Shown: piece by piece, positions 35,274-45,263 of the stretch
Layout of the letters: the number at the start of each line of letters is the position of its first letter
Numbering within the stretch: the stretch's first letter is position 1
Origin: Persephonella sp.
GTDB lineage: Bacteria > Aquificota > Aquificia > Aquificales > Hydrogenothermaceae
NCBI RefSeq assembly: GCF_027023985.1
Contig: NZ_JALVTW010000017.1
Coordinates: 49,099 to 113,098 of the forward strand
Length of the DNA: 64,000 nt
Direction of reading: 5' to 3'
The notes under the pieces: generated by a model
Databases searched by the model: none
What the model saw: only the letters and a program-made list of their open reading frames with translations
What the model was told of the DNA's origin: nothing
Made by a program: the position numbers and the translations under genes

Positions 35274-38033
35274 TTATACTCTTACCCTTTCCTGTAGATA
35301 TTTCTTCAAAAATCTTCCTGTGTGGGAGTTTGGGTTGTTTGCGACTTGTTCCGGCGTTCCTATGGCTACAATTTGGCCGCCTCTTTCTCCACCTTCAGGT
35401 CCCAAATCTATTATCCAGTCTGCATTTTTTATAACATCAAGATTATGTTCTATTACTACAACGGTATTCCCTTTTTCCACCAGTTTGTTTAAAACTCTTA
35501 TCAGTTTTTCAACATCGTGGGAATGTAGTCCTGTTGTAGGCTCATCAAGAAGGTAAAGGGTTCTTCCTGTGTCTCTTTTTGAAAGCTCTCTTGTCAGTTT
35601 TATCCTCTGAGCCTCTCCACCAGACAGGGTTGTCGCAGGCTGCCCAAGTTTTATGTAGTCAAGACCAACATCATATAAAACCTGTAGTTTGTTTCTGATT
35701 GAAGGGACATTCTGGAAAAACTCAAGGGCTTCTGCAACAGTCATATCAAGAACATCCGCTATATTTTTTCCTTTGTATTCAACGGCAAGGGTTTCTTTGT
35801 TGTATCTTTTTCCCTGACATACCTCACAGGTCACATAAACATCAGGTAAGAAATGCATTTCTATTTTTACAACGCCGTCCCCTTTGCATGCTTCACATCT
35901 ACCACCTTTTACATTGAAAGAAAACCTTCCCGGTGTGTATCCCCTTATCTTTGCTTCCGGTGTTGCAGCAAAAAGGGCTCTTATATTGTCAAAAACTTTT
36001 GTATATGTAGCAGGGTTTGAACGGGGTGTTCTGCCTATTGGGGATTGGTCAACATTTATAACCTTGTCTATGTGCTCCCAGCCTTCTATTTTTTCATGTT
36101 TTCCTACATATTCATTCCTGTGGTGAAATCTGTTTTTAGCAGCCTGCCAGAGGATATCGTAAATAAGAGTAGATTTTCCGCTACCTGAGACTCCTGTAAT
36201 GGCAACAAATAGTCCAAGGGGTATTTCTACATCTATATTTTTCAGGTTGTGCTCTGATGCTCCTCTGATGACAAGCTTTTTATCTGGGTCTGGAGTTCTT
36301 CTTTTTTCTGGAACTGGAATAGTCAGTTTTCCGCTTAGATACTTACCTGTCAAGGAATTTTCATTTTCCATTATTTCTTGCGGTGTTCCCATTGCTACCA
36401 CTTCACCACCATAAACACCGCTACCGGGACCCATATCAATTATAATATCTGCTTCTTCTATTGTTTCCGGGTCGTGTTCTACAACTATTACCGTGTTATC
36501 TAAATCCCTTAGCTCTTTAAGTGTATTTATCAGCTTTGCTGTATCCCTTGGATGAAGTCCAATAGATGGCTCATCAAGAACATACAAAACACCGCTTAGT
36601 TTTGAACCTATCTGGGTTGCAAGTCTTATTCTTTGTGCTTCTCCTCCTGAAAGGGTTGTTGCTGAACGCTCAAGGGTTAGATAATCAAGCCCTACGTTTA
36701 GTAAAAAGCTTAGTCTTTCTTTGATTTCCTTTATGATTTTTTCTGCGATTATCCTGTCTTTCTGGGACATTGGAGAGTTTTCAAACTCTGTGAAGAAATC
36801 GTAAGCCTGCTGTATATTCATTCTTACAACATCCCAGATAGATTTTCCGTTTATAAGAACATAAAGGGCTTCTCTCCTCAGTCTTGCCCCGTGGCAGACT
36901 GGACAGGTAACCTCTCTGATATATTTTTCAAGCTCTTCCCTCTGCTTTTCGTTATCTATTTCAAGGTATTTTCTTTCAAGATGTGGAATTATCTCAAGTA
37001 GAAGATCTTCTTTTACCTCTTCTGGAAGGTCTTTGAATTTTGTGTATTTGTTTATCCCGTGGTAGTAGAGAATATCAAAAATCATTCCTTTTATATATTT
37101 GAAATAAAAACTGTCTGTTATCCTGAAAGCCTCTATTACTGACCTGTTATAATCAACGAGAGCATCAACATCTATTTTGTGAATAACTCCTAAGCCTTTA
37201 CATTCCGGGCAGGCTCCATAAGGACTGTTAAAAGAAAAAAGCCTTGGAGAAAGCTCAGCAATAGAAAATCCATGCTCAGGACAGGCAAATTTTTCACTAA
37301 AAATATAATCCTTTCCTTCAGACAGATTGTTTATAACGACAAGTCCATCCCCAAGCTTCAAAGCTTGTTCTATGCTATCAACGAGTCTTGTTCTTATGCC
37401 TTCTTTGAGGACTATCCTGTCAACTACTACCTCTATTGTGTGCTTTTTGTTTTTTTCAAGCTTTGGAACATCTTCAACCATATATATTTCCCCATCAACT
37501 CTAACACGGGGATATCCCATCCTGTTTATTTTTTCAAAGATATCCTTATACTCTCCTTTTTTGCCTCTTATTATTGGGGCTAATATCTGCAGTTTTGTTC
37601 CTTCTGGAAATTTTAGAATTTGGTCTGCTATCTCTTCTGGAGACTGGGATGCAATAAGATTATTACATTCAGGGCAGTGGGGCTTTCCTACCCTTGCAAA
37701 CAAAAGTCTAAGATAATCATAAATCTCCGTTACTGTTCCAACAGTTGAACGGGGGTTTTTTGAGGTTGTTTTCTGGTCTATGGCTATTGCAGGGGATAGT
37801 CCGTCTATGCTGTCAACATCAGGTTTTTCCATAAGACCAAGGAATTGTCTTGCATATGCAGACAAACTTTCAACATATCTTCTTTGCCCTTCTGCGTATA
37901 TGGTATCAAAAGCCAGAGATGATTTTCCTGACCCTGATGGTCCTGTTATTACAATCAGCTTATTTTTAGGTATCTCAAGGTCTATATTCTTAAGATTATG
38001 CTGTCTTGCCCCGTGTATAACAATTTTATCCAT
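35274..38033 (-). CDS. uvrA: Excinuclease ABC subunit A
   Basis: Damage-sensing ATPase of nucleotide excision repair. The 919 residues contain two ABC modules: Walker [10 protein letters not shown] near 33 and GVSGSGKST near 620, each with an LSGGEAQRI signature and Walker B ([26 protein letters not shown]). Zinc motifs are [24 protein letters not shown] and CEACKGDG...CEVCQGKRY. It is a single leftward gene, 116 bases upstream of the OLD gene. The C-terminus RFLKKYL is typical. Confidence 0.97.
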   Translation of the reverse strand: MDKIVIHGARQHNLKNIDLEIPKNKLIVITGPSGSGKSSLAFDTIYAEGQRRYVESLSAYARQFLGLMEKPDVDSIDGLSPAIAIDQKTTSKNPRSTVGTVTEIYDYLRLLFARVGKPHCPECNNLIASQSPEEIADQILKFPEGTKLQILAPIIRGKKGEYKDIFEKINRMGYPRVRVDGEIYMVEDVPKLEKNKKHTIEVVVDRIVLKEGIRTRLVDSIEQALKLGDGLVVINNLSEGKDYIFSEKFACPEHGFSIAELSPRLFSFNSPYGACPECKGLGVIHKIDVDALVDYNRSVIEAFRITDSFYFKYIKGMIFDILYYHGINKYTKFKDLPEEVKEDLLLEIIPHLERKYLEIDNEKQREELEKYIREVTCPVCHGARLRREALYVLINGKSIWDVVRMNIQQAYDFFTEFENSPMSQKDRIIAEKIIKEIKERLSFLLNVGLDYLTLERSATTLSGGEAQRIRLATQIGSKLSGVLYVLDEPSIGLHPRDTAKLINTLKELRDLDNTVIVVEHDPETIEEADIIIDMGPGSGVYGGEVVAMGTPQEIMENENSLTGKYLSGKLTIPVPEKRRTPDPDKKLVIRGASEHNLKNIDVEIPLGLFVAITGVSGSGKSTLIYDILWQAAKNRFHHRNEYVGKHEKIEGWEHIDKVINVDQSPIGRTPRSNPATYTKVFDNIRALFAATPEAKIRGYTPGRFSFNVKGGRCEACKGDGVVKIEMHFLPDVYVTCEVCQGKRYNKETLAVEYKGKNIADVLDMTVAEALEFFQNVPSIRNKLQVLYDVGLDYIKLGQPATTLSGGEAQRIKLTRELSKRDTGRTLYLLDEPTTGLHSHDVEKLIRVLNKLVEKGNTVVVIEHNLDVIKNADWIIDLGPEGGERGGQIVAIGTPEQVANNPNSHTGRFLKKYLQERVRV

Positions 38034-38117
38034 GCTCCACCTCTAAAGGAAAGGTAATAAATCTATATAATACAATGAGTTAAAAAATTTGTGCCAGAGG
38101 TGGAGCATTTCAAGAGT

Positions 38118-38330
38118 TTAAAATCCATATCCTCCTTTATACATAATCCAGCCTATTAAAAATATTGTAAAAAGCTGAAGAAGGATAATGGCAATAAGTG
38201 TTGGGAAGTTTGATGATTGGGAATACTCCTCAAGGTGTTCAATTTTTAGTGCTTCATCCTGAATTTGTTGGAGTTTTGCTTTGATTTCTTCCAGTTCTTT
38301 TTTGATTTCTTTTAATTCTTCCATTCCCAT
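38118..38330 (-). CDS. Small coiled-coil membrane protein
   Basis: A 70-residue protein: a heptad-rich charged coiled coil (MEELKEIKKELEEIKAKL onward, about 3-35) followed by one membrane helix (about 45-65, TLIAIILLQLFTIFLIGWIM) and YKGGYGF. Two starts are possible, ATG 38330 (three bases after AGGAGG-like sequence) and ATG 38324 (nine bases after). The ribosome site is in one arm of a perfect 10-bp inverted repeat described separately. Function unknown. Confidence 0.72.
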   Translation of the reverse strand: MGMEELKEIKKELEEIKAKLQQIQDEALKIEHLEEYSQSSNFPTLIAIILLQLFTIFLIGWIMYKGGYGF

Positions 38331-38384
38331 AGCCCTCCTGCAAGTTAATAAACACTAACTTTTATAAGTTATGTCAGGAGGGCT
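38331..38384 (-). promoter_or_regulatory. Hairpin that sequesters the ribosome binding site of the 70-residue membrane protein
   Basis: On the - strand AGCCCTCCTG (38384-38375) is perfectly complementary to CAGGAGGGCT (38340-38331), which contains AGGAGG directly before the ATG at 38330. The 34-base loop includes AACTT-ATAA-AAGTT and the motif AGTTAGT-N4-ATTAACT (38343-38360), also seen before cydA. The first arm lies just after the PEBP gene, so the leader may come from that transcript. It could act as a thermosensor, riboswitch or translational brake. Confidence 0.7.
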
Positions 38385-38395
38385 AAAAATCAAGT

Positions 38396-38914
38396 TTATT
38401 TTCTTTTATAAATTCCCATATAAACAGCTTTAGAAAGGATATGTCCCTGTATGGCCTTTAAAACCTGGGATTTTGCGGCTTTAGGAGGAAGATTTACAGA
38501 TTTCAGGTCAGTTGCATAAAGTTTTATAAAATATCTGTGAGGTTTCCCTGGAGGTGGACATGGACCTCCATATCCTATTCTGCCAAAATCATTAATTCCT
38601 TGTTTTATACCATCAACAACAGGTTTTTTAGGAAAGTTTTCAGGTAATTTGTTTACACTTGCAGGAATATCATAAACAACCCAATGAGTAAACGTGCCAA
38701 ATGGTGCATCAGGGTCATCCATGATTAAAACAAAGCTTTTGGTGTTAGCCGGAGGATGAGCCCATATAATTTCAGGGGAGATATCCTTTCCATCACAGGT
38801 GTAAACAATAGGAATAGGCTTACCATAATCAAATGCAGGAGACCGAACAGAAAAATCATTTCCGTAAGACAGACTAAATATTAAAAGAGTCAAAAATACT
38901 AAAAATCTAAACAT
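38396..38914 (-). CDS. YbhB/YbcL-family (PEBP, Raf kinase inhibitor-like) protein
   Basis: A 172-residue exported protein. A signal peptide (MFRFLVFLTLLIFSLSYG) is followed by a phosphatidylethanolamine-binding-protein fold: FDYGKPIPIVYTCDGKDISPEI, LIMDDPDAPFGTFTHWVVYDIP with the conserved anion-pocket DPDAP and THW, and GYGGPCPPPGKPHRYFIKLYA. The secreted form is common in bacteria; its ligand is not known. It is 21 bases downstream of hemN and may share its transcript. Confidence 0.92.
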   Translation of the reverse strand: MFRFLVFLTLLIFSLSYGNDFSVRSPAFDYGKPIPIVYTCDGKDISPEIIWAHPPANTKSFVLIMDDPDAPFGTFTHWVVYDIPASVNKLPENFPKKPVVDGIKQGINDFGRIGYGGPCPPPGKPHRYFIKLYATDLKSVNLPPKAAKSQVLKAIQGHILSKAVYMGIYKRK

Positions 38915-38935
38915 GGCAATCCCCCTCCGGCGTTT

Positions 38936-40321
38936 TTAAATTGCTTTAGAAAATCTTTTTTCCTTTTTAGCCTTTGTATAAATATCAAATGTAACTGCAA
39001 TATTTCTGATAAGCAATCTTCCTGCAGGGGTTACATCAATTCTGTCTGGATATATTTTTATAAGACCGTCTTTTTCAAGTTCTTTAAGTTCTTCCATCTC
39101 AGATGCAAAGTAGGTATCAAAATCAATTCCATATTTTTCCTCAATCTCCCCTTTGTAAAGCTGGAAGTGGGACATAAGCCTCATTATCACATCTCTACGG
39201 ATAATATCATCCTGATTTAAAATAACTCCCCTTTCTATTGGAAGTTTTCCTTCATCTATCATTCCATAGTAGTCTTTAAGTTTTTTGTGGTTCTGAGCAT
39301 AGGCATCATAAAGCATGCTGATAGATGTAGCCCCAAATCCTATAAGCTCAGCTTCTGCATGGGTTGTATATCCCTGAAAGTTTCTGTGGAGTGTTCTTTC
39401 CCTTTGAGCTACAGCAAGCTCGTCATCAGGTTTAGCAAAATGATCCATACCGATGAACAAATATCCTGCGTTGGTTAGCTTTTCAATTGTCATTTTGAGG
39501 ATATCCAGTTTCTCCTGTGGAGGTGGAAGTGCTGACTCATCTATCATTCTTTGAAGTCTTTTCAACCATGGCACATGGGCATAATTAAAGTTTGCTATTC
39601 TATCTGGATTGAGTTTTATAACTTTGTCAATGGTTTCTGAGAATGTTTCAAGTGTTTGATAAGGAAGTCCATATATCAGGTCTATATTTACACTCTCAAA
39701 ACCTGCTTCTCTAATCCAAGACATAACATTAAAAATCATTTCTTCTGGCTGAATTCTGTTTACAGCTTCCTGAACCTTAGGATTAAAATCCTGAATACCG
39801 AAGCTCACCCTGTTAAATCCTATTTCCCTCAGTAAAAATATTCTGTCTCTGCTTACATGCCTTGGGTCTATTTCTATAGAGATTTCTGCATTTTCATCAA
39901 AATCAAATCTTTTTTTGATTTCATTCATTAATTGAACCGTTTGGTCATCTTCCAGATAGTTAGGAGTTCCACCTCCCCAGTGAAGCTGAACAACTTTTCT
40001 GGATTTATCAAGGAGTGAACCCATTATATCCATCTCTTTGTAAACATGCTCCAGATAAGGCTCTACAACTTCTTTTCTTCTGGTAATAATCACATTACAA
40101 CCGCAAAAATGACATGCTGACTCACAGAAAGGGATATGAAAATATAAAGATAACGGGGTTTTTCGTTCATTGGATTGAATAACCTTTTCCCGCCATTCTT
40201 CCTCTGTTAGTTCAGGAGAAAACTCTTGTGCCGTTGGATAACTTGTATATCTTGGAGCCGGTTTTGCATATTTTAAAATAAGGTCTAAGTCAAATTTAAC
40301 ATCTTGGGGATGAAACTTCAT
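38936..40321 (-). CDS. hemN: Oxygen-independent coproporphyrinogen III oxidase
   Basis: Radical-SAM enzyme of heme synthesis. The 461 residues start at 40321 (MKFHPQDVKFDLDLILKY); the frame open up to 40363 is not conserved. YFHIPFCESACHFCGCN gives the CX3CX2CXC cluster motif of true HemN. LHWGGGTPNYL, EIDPRH and FGIQDF are the SAM and substrate regions. The divergent 264-base gap to cydA contains several inverted repeats, so the heme enzyme and heme-containing oxidase may share regulation. Confidence 0.95.
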   Translation of the reverse strand: MKFHPQDVKFDLDLILKYAKPAPRYTSYPTAQEFSPELTEEEWREKVIQSNERKTPLSLYFHIPFCESACHFCGCNVIITRRKEVVEPYLEHVYKEMDIMGSLLDKSRKVVQLHWGGGTPNYLEDDQTVQLMNEIKKRFDFDENAEISIEIDPRHVSRDRIFLLREIGFNRVSFGIQDFNPKVQEAVNRIQPEEMIFNVMSWIREAGFESVNIDLIYGLPYQTLETFSETIDKVIKLNPDRIANFNYAHVPWLKRLQRMIDESALPPPQEKLDILKMTIEKLTNAGYLFIGMDHFAKPDDELAVAQRERTLHRNFQGYTTHAEAELIGFGATSISMLYDAYAQNHKKLKDYYGMIDEGKLPIERGVILNQDDIIRRDVIMRLMSHFQLYKGEIEEKYGIDFDTYFASEMEELKELEKDGLIKIYPDRIDVTPAGRLLIRNIAVTFDIYTKAKKEKRFSKAI

Positions 40322-40520
40322 TGTTCTGACCTCAAATTTAGTTAAGGAAATTATACTATACATAAATATAGATAGGTGCCATGCTATATCAAATGTTATT
40401 TGTCAGGATTTAGCGCAATGTTTATAAATAAAGACTCCAAAATAAAAGTTATAATGAAAGTAAGGCAGCCTCTTAAAAATTAATAATTAAGTAAATCTAA
40501 ATAAAATCTCCCCCATGTAA

Positions 40521-40605
40521 AGTTAGTAAGCATTAACTCACTTTTCTATGATAACTATCATATACAGTTAATAGTTATCAGTTCAAATTAGTTAGTATTA
40601 ACTAA
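40521..40605. promoter_or_regulatory. Operator-like inverted repeats upstream of cydA
   Basis: Three dyads lie in 85 bases: AGTTAGT-AAGC-ATTAACT (40521-40538); GATAACTAT (40550-40558) with ATAGTTATC (40571-40579), a perfect 9-bp pair; and TTAGTTA-GTAT-TAACTAA (40588-40605), a perfect 7-bp pair. The last is near the predicted start of cydA, whose ribosome site AGGAGG is at about 40613-40618. The N4-spaced dyads have the geometry of FNR/CRP-family sites, though the half-site differs from TTGAT. The remaining part of 40364-40520 shows nothing certain. Confidence 0.55.
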
Positions 40606-40627
40606 CACTATCAGGAGGGTTTACAAG

Positions 40628-42175
40628 ATGGACTTGCTGACATTATCCCGTTTTCAATTCGGGATGACAGCCTTTTATCACTTCCTTTTTGTTCCGCTCA
40701 CTCTGGGACTTGCCTTTATGATTGCCATTCTCAAAACGCTCTATCTGAAAAACAAAAATAAAAAGTATGACCAGCTGGCAATGTTTCTGATGAAACTGTT
40801 TGCCATTAACTTTGCTGTTGGAGTGGCAACAGGTCTTACAATGGAGTTTGAGTTCGGAACAAACTGGTTCCAGTATTCAAAATTTGTAGGTGATATATTT
40901 GGTGCTCCACTTGCCCTGGAAGGATTAATGGCATTCTTCCTTGAATCTACATTTATTGGCTTATTCCTGTTTGGTAAAGACAGGATATCTGATAAGATGC
41001 ACACATTTGCCGCATGGATGGTAGCTCTGGGTAGCACACTTTCTGCACTCTGGATTTTAATTGCAAACTCATGGATGCAAACCCCTGCAGGATACAAAAT
41101 AGTTGAAAGTCCTCAGGGTATTAAAGCTGTTTTAACTAACTTCTGGGAAGCTGTTGTAAACCATTCAACACTTATCAGATTTCTCCACTGTGTAGATGCC
41201 GGATATATTGTTGGTGGATTTTTTGTAATGGGTGTTATGGCTTATTATCTGCTTAAAAATAGACATGTTGAACTGGCAAAAATAGGTCTCAAGTTTGCCC
41301 TGATATTTACAGCTATTGTTTCTGTTATTCAAATAGTATTCGGTGATTTACATGGATATGAAGTAACCCAGTATCAGCCTTTAAAAATGGCTATGATGGA
41401 GGGTAAATGGCACTCAGAAAAAGGTGCATCCCTTGACTTGATTGGTGTTGTTGATGATGAAAAGCATGAAACAAAGGTAATTATTAAAATTCCTTATCTT
41501 CTTAGTATCCTTTCTTATCATGACCCCCATGCAGAGTTTAAAGGAATATTTGATTTAGTTAAGGAATATCAGGAAATAGCTAAAAAATCTCAGGAAAAAG
41601 TAAAAACTCTAAAAGAAAAGCTGTCTCAGCTAAAGGCTTCAAACGCTCCTAAAGAAGAAATAGAAAAAGTCAAATCTGAACTTGCTTTAGCTAAAGCAAA
41701 TGCCAAAGCATACAATATCACCCTTGATGATTTACCATCTGTATCTATGGTGTTTACAACATTTCATATAATGGTTTATCTAGGATTCTTCTTTGCAGCG
41801 ATTACACTCTGGGGACTGTTCCTGCTTAAAAGAGGAACAATTTACACAAACAAGGCTTTCTTATGGACAGTTCTACTATCTATACCCCTGCCATTTATAG
41901 CTACAAACTTCGGTTGGATTGCTGCTGAAGTTGGAAGACAACCATGGCTTGTTCAAGGTGTAATGCTTACAAAGGATGGTGTTTCATTCCATCCAACAGG
42001 AAATGTCCTATTTTCAGTAATATTCTTTATGGTGATATACACACTAATCTATATTGTATTTCTGTATGCAATGATTAAAGCGATTAAAAAAGGACCTCAG
42101 GAAGAAACTGTTGAACCAACCTCTCCTTCACAATCTCCTGCTACTGTAACAGCATTTTCTAAAACAAAAATGTAA
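40628..42175 (+). CDS. cydA: Cytochrome bd ubiquinol oxidase subunit I
   Basis: Quinol-oxidising, heme b558/b595/d-carrying subunit of a high-affinity terminal oxidase. The 515 residues begin LLTLSRFQFGMTAFYHFLFVPL, with the heme-ligand His of helix I. Further hallmarks are LEGLMAFFLESTFIGLFLFG, FLHCVDAGYIVGGF and GRQPW (EVGRQPWLVQGV). The Q-loop between about 255 and 375 carries a Lys/Glu-rich coiled coil (KKSQEKVKTLKEKLSQL and beyond). cydB follows after 13 bases. A clean AGGAGGG precedes the ATG. Confidence 0.96.
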   Translation: MDLLTLSRFQFGMTAFYHFLFVPLTLGLAFMIAILKTLYLKNKNKKYDQLAMFLMKLFAINFAVGVATGLTMEFEFGTNWFQYSKFVGDIFGAPLALEGLMAFFLESTFIGLFLFGKDRISDKMHTFAAWMVALGSTLSALWILIANSWMQTPAGYKIVESPQGIKAVLTNFWEAVVNHSTLIRFLHCVDAGYIVGGFFVMGVMAYYLLKNRHVELAKIGLKFALIFTAIVSVIQIVFGDLHGYEVTQYQPLKMAMMEGKWHSEKGASLDLIGVVDDEKHETKVIIKIPYLLSILSYHDPHAEFKGIFDLVKEYQEIAKKSQEKVKTLKEKLSQLKASNAPKEEIEKVKSELALAKANAKAYNITLDDLPSVSMVFTTFHIMVYLGFFFAAITLWGLFLLKRGTIYTNKAFLWTVLLSIPLPFIATNFGWIAAEVGRQPWLVQGVMLTKDGVSFHPTGNVLFSVIFFMVIYTLIYIVFLYAMIKAIKKGPQEETVEPTSPSQSPATVTAFSKTKM

Positions 42176-42188
42176 GGAGGGATAAAAA

Positions 42189-43223
42189 ATGCCTGTGGAA
42201 ATGTTTACAACACTTGAGGGAATATGGTTCCTGCTTGCAGGTGTGTTCCTTGTTGGATATGCATTAACAGATGGATTTGACCTCGGAACAGGAATATTAA
42301 CAATATTCACCAAAAAAGATGAAAATAGACAAATCTTATACAATGCCGTTGCTCCTGTATGGGATGGAAATGAAGTATGGCTTATAGCCGGGGGTGGAAT
42401 GCTGTTTGCAGCATTCCCTGTTGTTTATGCTGCTTCTTTTAGTGGATTTTATCTGGCTATTTTGATTGTTCTGTGGGCTTTAATCGGAAGGGCTATAGCC
42501 TTTGAATACAGAAACAAAAAAGACAGCCCTGTATGGAAAAACACATGGGACTGGATTTACTGGATAGGTAATTTTGTTCCTGCACTACTTTTCGGTGTTG
42601 CTGTTGGAAATGCAGTTATCGGTGTTCCCATTGACCAGCAGGGAGTTTATCATGGTTCGTTTTTTACACTTCTTAGACCTGCACCGCTACTTATGGGTGT
42701 AGTTGGTGTGTTTATGTTCCTTATGCATGGAATGGCTTACCTGCTTAGAAAAACAGAAGGAGAAGTGTTTAATCTTGCAAGGAAATTTGCATATATCAGC
42801 TTTTTTGGATACATTGGCACACTTATAGTCACAGATTTTCTACTGGTTATCACTGCACCTTATCTTTACTCTAACTACTTCAAATATCCTTTATTCTGGA
42901 TAGCACCTGCTATGATTGTTATCGGACTTATTCTTTATCTGAAGTATCTCTCAGGCGGGCAGTATAACAAAGTTATCTATGGTTCCACTCTGACAACAAT
43001 TGGAACAGTTTTGACAATAGCCTTTGCATCTTACCCTGTGCTTATGAGGTCAACAATAAATCCTGAATATAACCTGACAATCTGGAATTCTGCCTCATCC
43101 CATATAACACTTACTGTAATGCTGGTATCAACCCTTATATTTATGCCTATTGTGATTTTTTACACAGTGTATGTTTACAGAGTATTCAAAGGAAAAGTAT
43201 CAGCAGAAGGCGGATACCATTAA
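42189..43223 (+). CDS. cydB: Cytochrome bd ubiquinol oxidase subunit II
   Basis: Second subunit of the bd oxidase. The 344 residues have about eight or nine membrane helices. GYALTDGFDLGTGIL (about 22-36), NAVAPVWDGNEVWLI and AIAFEYRNKKDSPVWK are CydB hallmarks. AGGAGGG precedes the ATG. No small CydX is recognisable after it. A terminator follows at 43271. Confidence 0.95.
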   Translation: MPVEMFTTLEGIWFLLAGVFLVGYALTDGFDLGTGILTIFTKKDENRQILYNAVAPVWDGNEVWLIAGGGMLFAAFPVVYAASFSGFYLAILIVLWALIGRAIAFEYRNKKDSPVWKNTWDWIYWIGNFVPALLFGVAVGNAVIGVPIDQQGVYHGSFFTLLRPAPLLMGVVGVFMFLMHGMAYLLRKTEGEVFNLARKFAYISFFGYIGTLIVTDFLLVITAPYLYSNYFKYPLFWIAPAMIVIGLILYLKYLSGGQYNKVIYGSTLTTIGTVLTIAFASYPVLMRSTINPEYNLTIWNSASSHITLTVMLVSTLIFMPIVIFYTVYVYRVFKGKVSAEGGYH

Positions 43224-43270
43224 AAGCCCGCCTCCATCTTGCCCTCCATAGTCCGCCCTTCTTCTCCATA

Positions 43271-43300
43271 AGGGGCTTTAAGCCCCTTTTTTATTTTTTC
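43271..43300 (+). terminator. Intrinsic terminator of cydAB
   Basis: AGGGGCTT-T-AAGCCCCT followed by TTTTTATTTTTT, 48 bases after the cydB stop: a strong Rho-independent terminator. Confidence 0.92.
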
Positions 43301-43344
43301 AGTGATAAAATAATATTTAATCCTATTTAGACCGGAGGAAGTAA

Positions 43345-44253
43345 ATGGAATACGTCTATTTTGAAGGAAAAATTGTTCCTGAAGATGAAGCAAAAATCAG
43401 TATAAAAACAAACTCTCTCCACTACGGAACAGCAATTTTTGAAGGTATCAGGGCATATTATGATAAAGATACAGACAAAATGTGGGGATTGTTCTTTAAA
43501 GAACATTACCAGAGGCTTTTCCAGAATATGAAAGTTCTGAATATGGAAATTGAAGAAAACATTGATGACCTTGTAGAGATAACAAAAGAGCTGATACTGA
43601 TAAATAAAATAAAATCCGATATCTATATCAGACCTCTGGTATACTTTGCTGACCTGAAAATCAGTCCAAAATTAGTAGGATACACTGCAAAAATAGCCAT
43701 TTATACATATCCACTGGGAGATTATATAGACATAAATGAAGGAATAAAAGCCATCGTTTCCTCATGGACAAGATTAAACGATAATATGATACCTCCAAGA
43801 CTGAAGGTTGCAGGTGCTTATGTTAATAGTGCCTTTTCCAAAACAGAGGCTATTTTGGCAGGGGCAGATGAAGCGATAGTCCTAAACAAAAATGGTTATG
43901 TGTCTGAAGGTTCTGCAGAGAATATATTTATAGTGAGAAATGGAAAACTGATAACTCCCCCAGTATCAGACGATATTCTTGAGGGAATTACCAGAAACGC
44001 AATAATTACAATAGCTAAAGACCTTGGATATGAAGTAATAGAAAGACATATAGCCAGAACAGAACTTTATGTGGCCGATGAGGTATTTTTCTGCGGAACA
44101 GGTGCACAGGTTTCTCCTGTAGTTGAGATTGATAACAGAAAAATAGGGGATGGAAAACCAGGAAAAATAACAAAAGAGATACAAAATGTTTATTTTGATG
44201 CCGTTAGAGGCAAAATCGAAAAATACAGGGATTGGGTGATACCAATAGAGTGA
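43345..44253 (+). CDS. ilvE: Branched-chain amino acid aminotransferase
   Basis: PLP enzyme for the last step of Val, Leu and Ile synthesis. The 302 residues are of class IV fold: SLHYGTAIFEGIRAYY, the PLP Lys in PPRLKVAGAYVNS (about 156), GYVSEGSAENIFIV and GITRNAIITIAKDLGYEV, FFCGTGAQVSPV. GGAGGA precedes the ATG. The stop TGA overlaps a GTG start of the next gene (GTGA). Confidence 0.95.
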   Translation: MEYVYFEGKIVPEDEAKISIKTNSLHYGTAIFEGIRAYYDKDTDKMWGLFFKEHYQRLFQNMKVLNMEIEENIDDLVEITKELILINKIKSDIYIRPLVYFADLKISPKLVGYTAKIAIYTYPLGDYIDINEGIKAIVSSWTRLNDNMIPPRLKVAGAYVNSAFSKTEAILAGADEAIVLNKNGYVSEGSAENIFIVRNGKLITPPVSDDILEGITRNAIITIAKDLGYEVIERHIARTELYVADEVFFCGTGAQVSPVVEIDNRKIGDGKPGKITKEIQNVYFDAVRGKIEKYRDWVIPIE

Positions 44254-45263
44254 AACAGGATTTATGGAAAACTGTATTTGAAGAAGTAAAAGGAATAGTG
44301 CAGGATATTCCTCTAAAGGAGGAAAAGGTAGAGGGGGATTTTTTTGTTATTGAAAAAGCGGTTGTTTTTTCTGAAGGGAAAAAAATAAAAGCCACTCCAA
44401 TAAGCTACGGATACAACGGAATAAAAACATTTATAGATGAAATCATTTTTATAGACGAACTGGAACCAGATGTAGTATTTAAAGAAGAATTAAAAGGAAA
44501 AATACTTTATATACATAAAATTCCAAAACTCAAATATCTACATTTTCTAAAAAAGATATCTCCGGCTGCAGTTATAACAAATACCCCTGTTGATAAACCT
44601 ATCTATATAAAAGAATTTCCTATTTTATACATACCATCATTTATACAATCAGGTAGTATTAAAATTCAACTTAAAACCAAGAAAAAAAACTTTAAAACAA
44701 AGAATTTTTATTTTGATATAGGAGCAGGACCTTACTTTTTCTATATACATTTTCCCTTTGATTCATTTTTTGATAAAGAAGATAGGGTATATTTTAACGC
44801 CTCTTTAAAAACAGCTGTAAATCTAATTAAAAAACTGCTGGAAGTAAAATATCCCCGGGGTTATAGAATACGATTTTTATTTACAGATATGAAATTTATG
44901 GATTATTACGGACTGAAACAACATCTGAAAAATGAAAATGACATAATTTCTATATTTCATGTTGAAAATACAGGAATGGGTAATGAAAAATTAATTATCA
45001 AAAACATAAATTACTTGCTGGACGATTTTCATTACAAAAAAATACACAGATTATCTAAAAAGGGGAATCAGCCTGTTGACGAGGCTAACTTTTACGGATA
45101 TTCAACAATAGAAGAGATAGACATTCCGGTAGTATGGTTTACTTCTCAACCGGCAGAGGAGCTTTATAACTTGAAAAAAGATTTTCTAAATGAGAAATTA
45201 ATATTAAACTTTGTTAATAAAGCCTTTTATTTTATAAATAATCTATATAGGGCAAATATATGA
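44250..45263 (+). CDS. Degenerate M28-peptidase-like protein
   Basis: About 337 residues from the GTG at 44250, which overlaps the ilvE stop; a TTG at 44232 is also possible. The order of strands resembles M28 aminopeptidases: FYIHFPFDSFF at the place of the His-Asp site, FNASLKTAVNLIKKLL at the NDNASG helix, IRFLFTDMKFMDYYGLKQHL at the EE-GLxGS region, and FHVENTGMGNE. Key metal-binding residues (His, Asp, Glu-Glu) appear replaced, so it is probably not a working peptidase. Function unknown. It overlaps the next gene by four bases. Confidence 0.5.
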   Translation: MKQDLWKTVFEEVKGIVQDIPLKEEKVEGDFFVIEKAVVFSEGKKIKATPISYGYNGIKTFIDEIIFIDELEPDVVFKEELKGKILYIHKIPKLKYLHFLKKISPAAVITNTPVDKPIYIKEFPILYIPSFIQSGSIKIQLKTKKKNFKTKNFYFDIGAGPYFFYIHFPFDSFFDKEDRVYFNASLKTAVNLIKKLLEVKYPRGYRIRFLFTDMKFMDYYGLKQHLKNENDIISIFHVENTGMGNEKLIIKNINYLLDDFHYKKIHRLSKKGNQPVDEANFYGYSTIEEIDIPVVWFTSQPAEELYNLKKDFLNEKLILNFVNKAFYFINNLYRANI

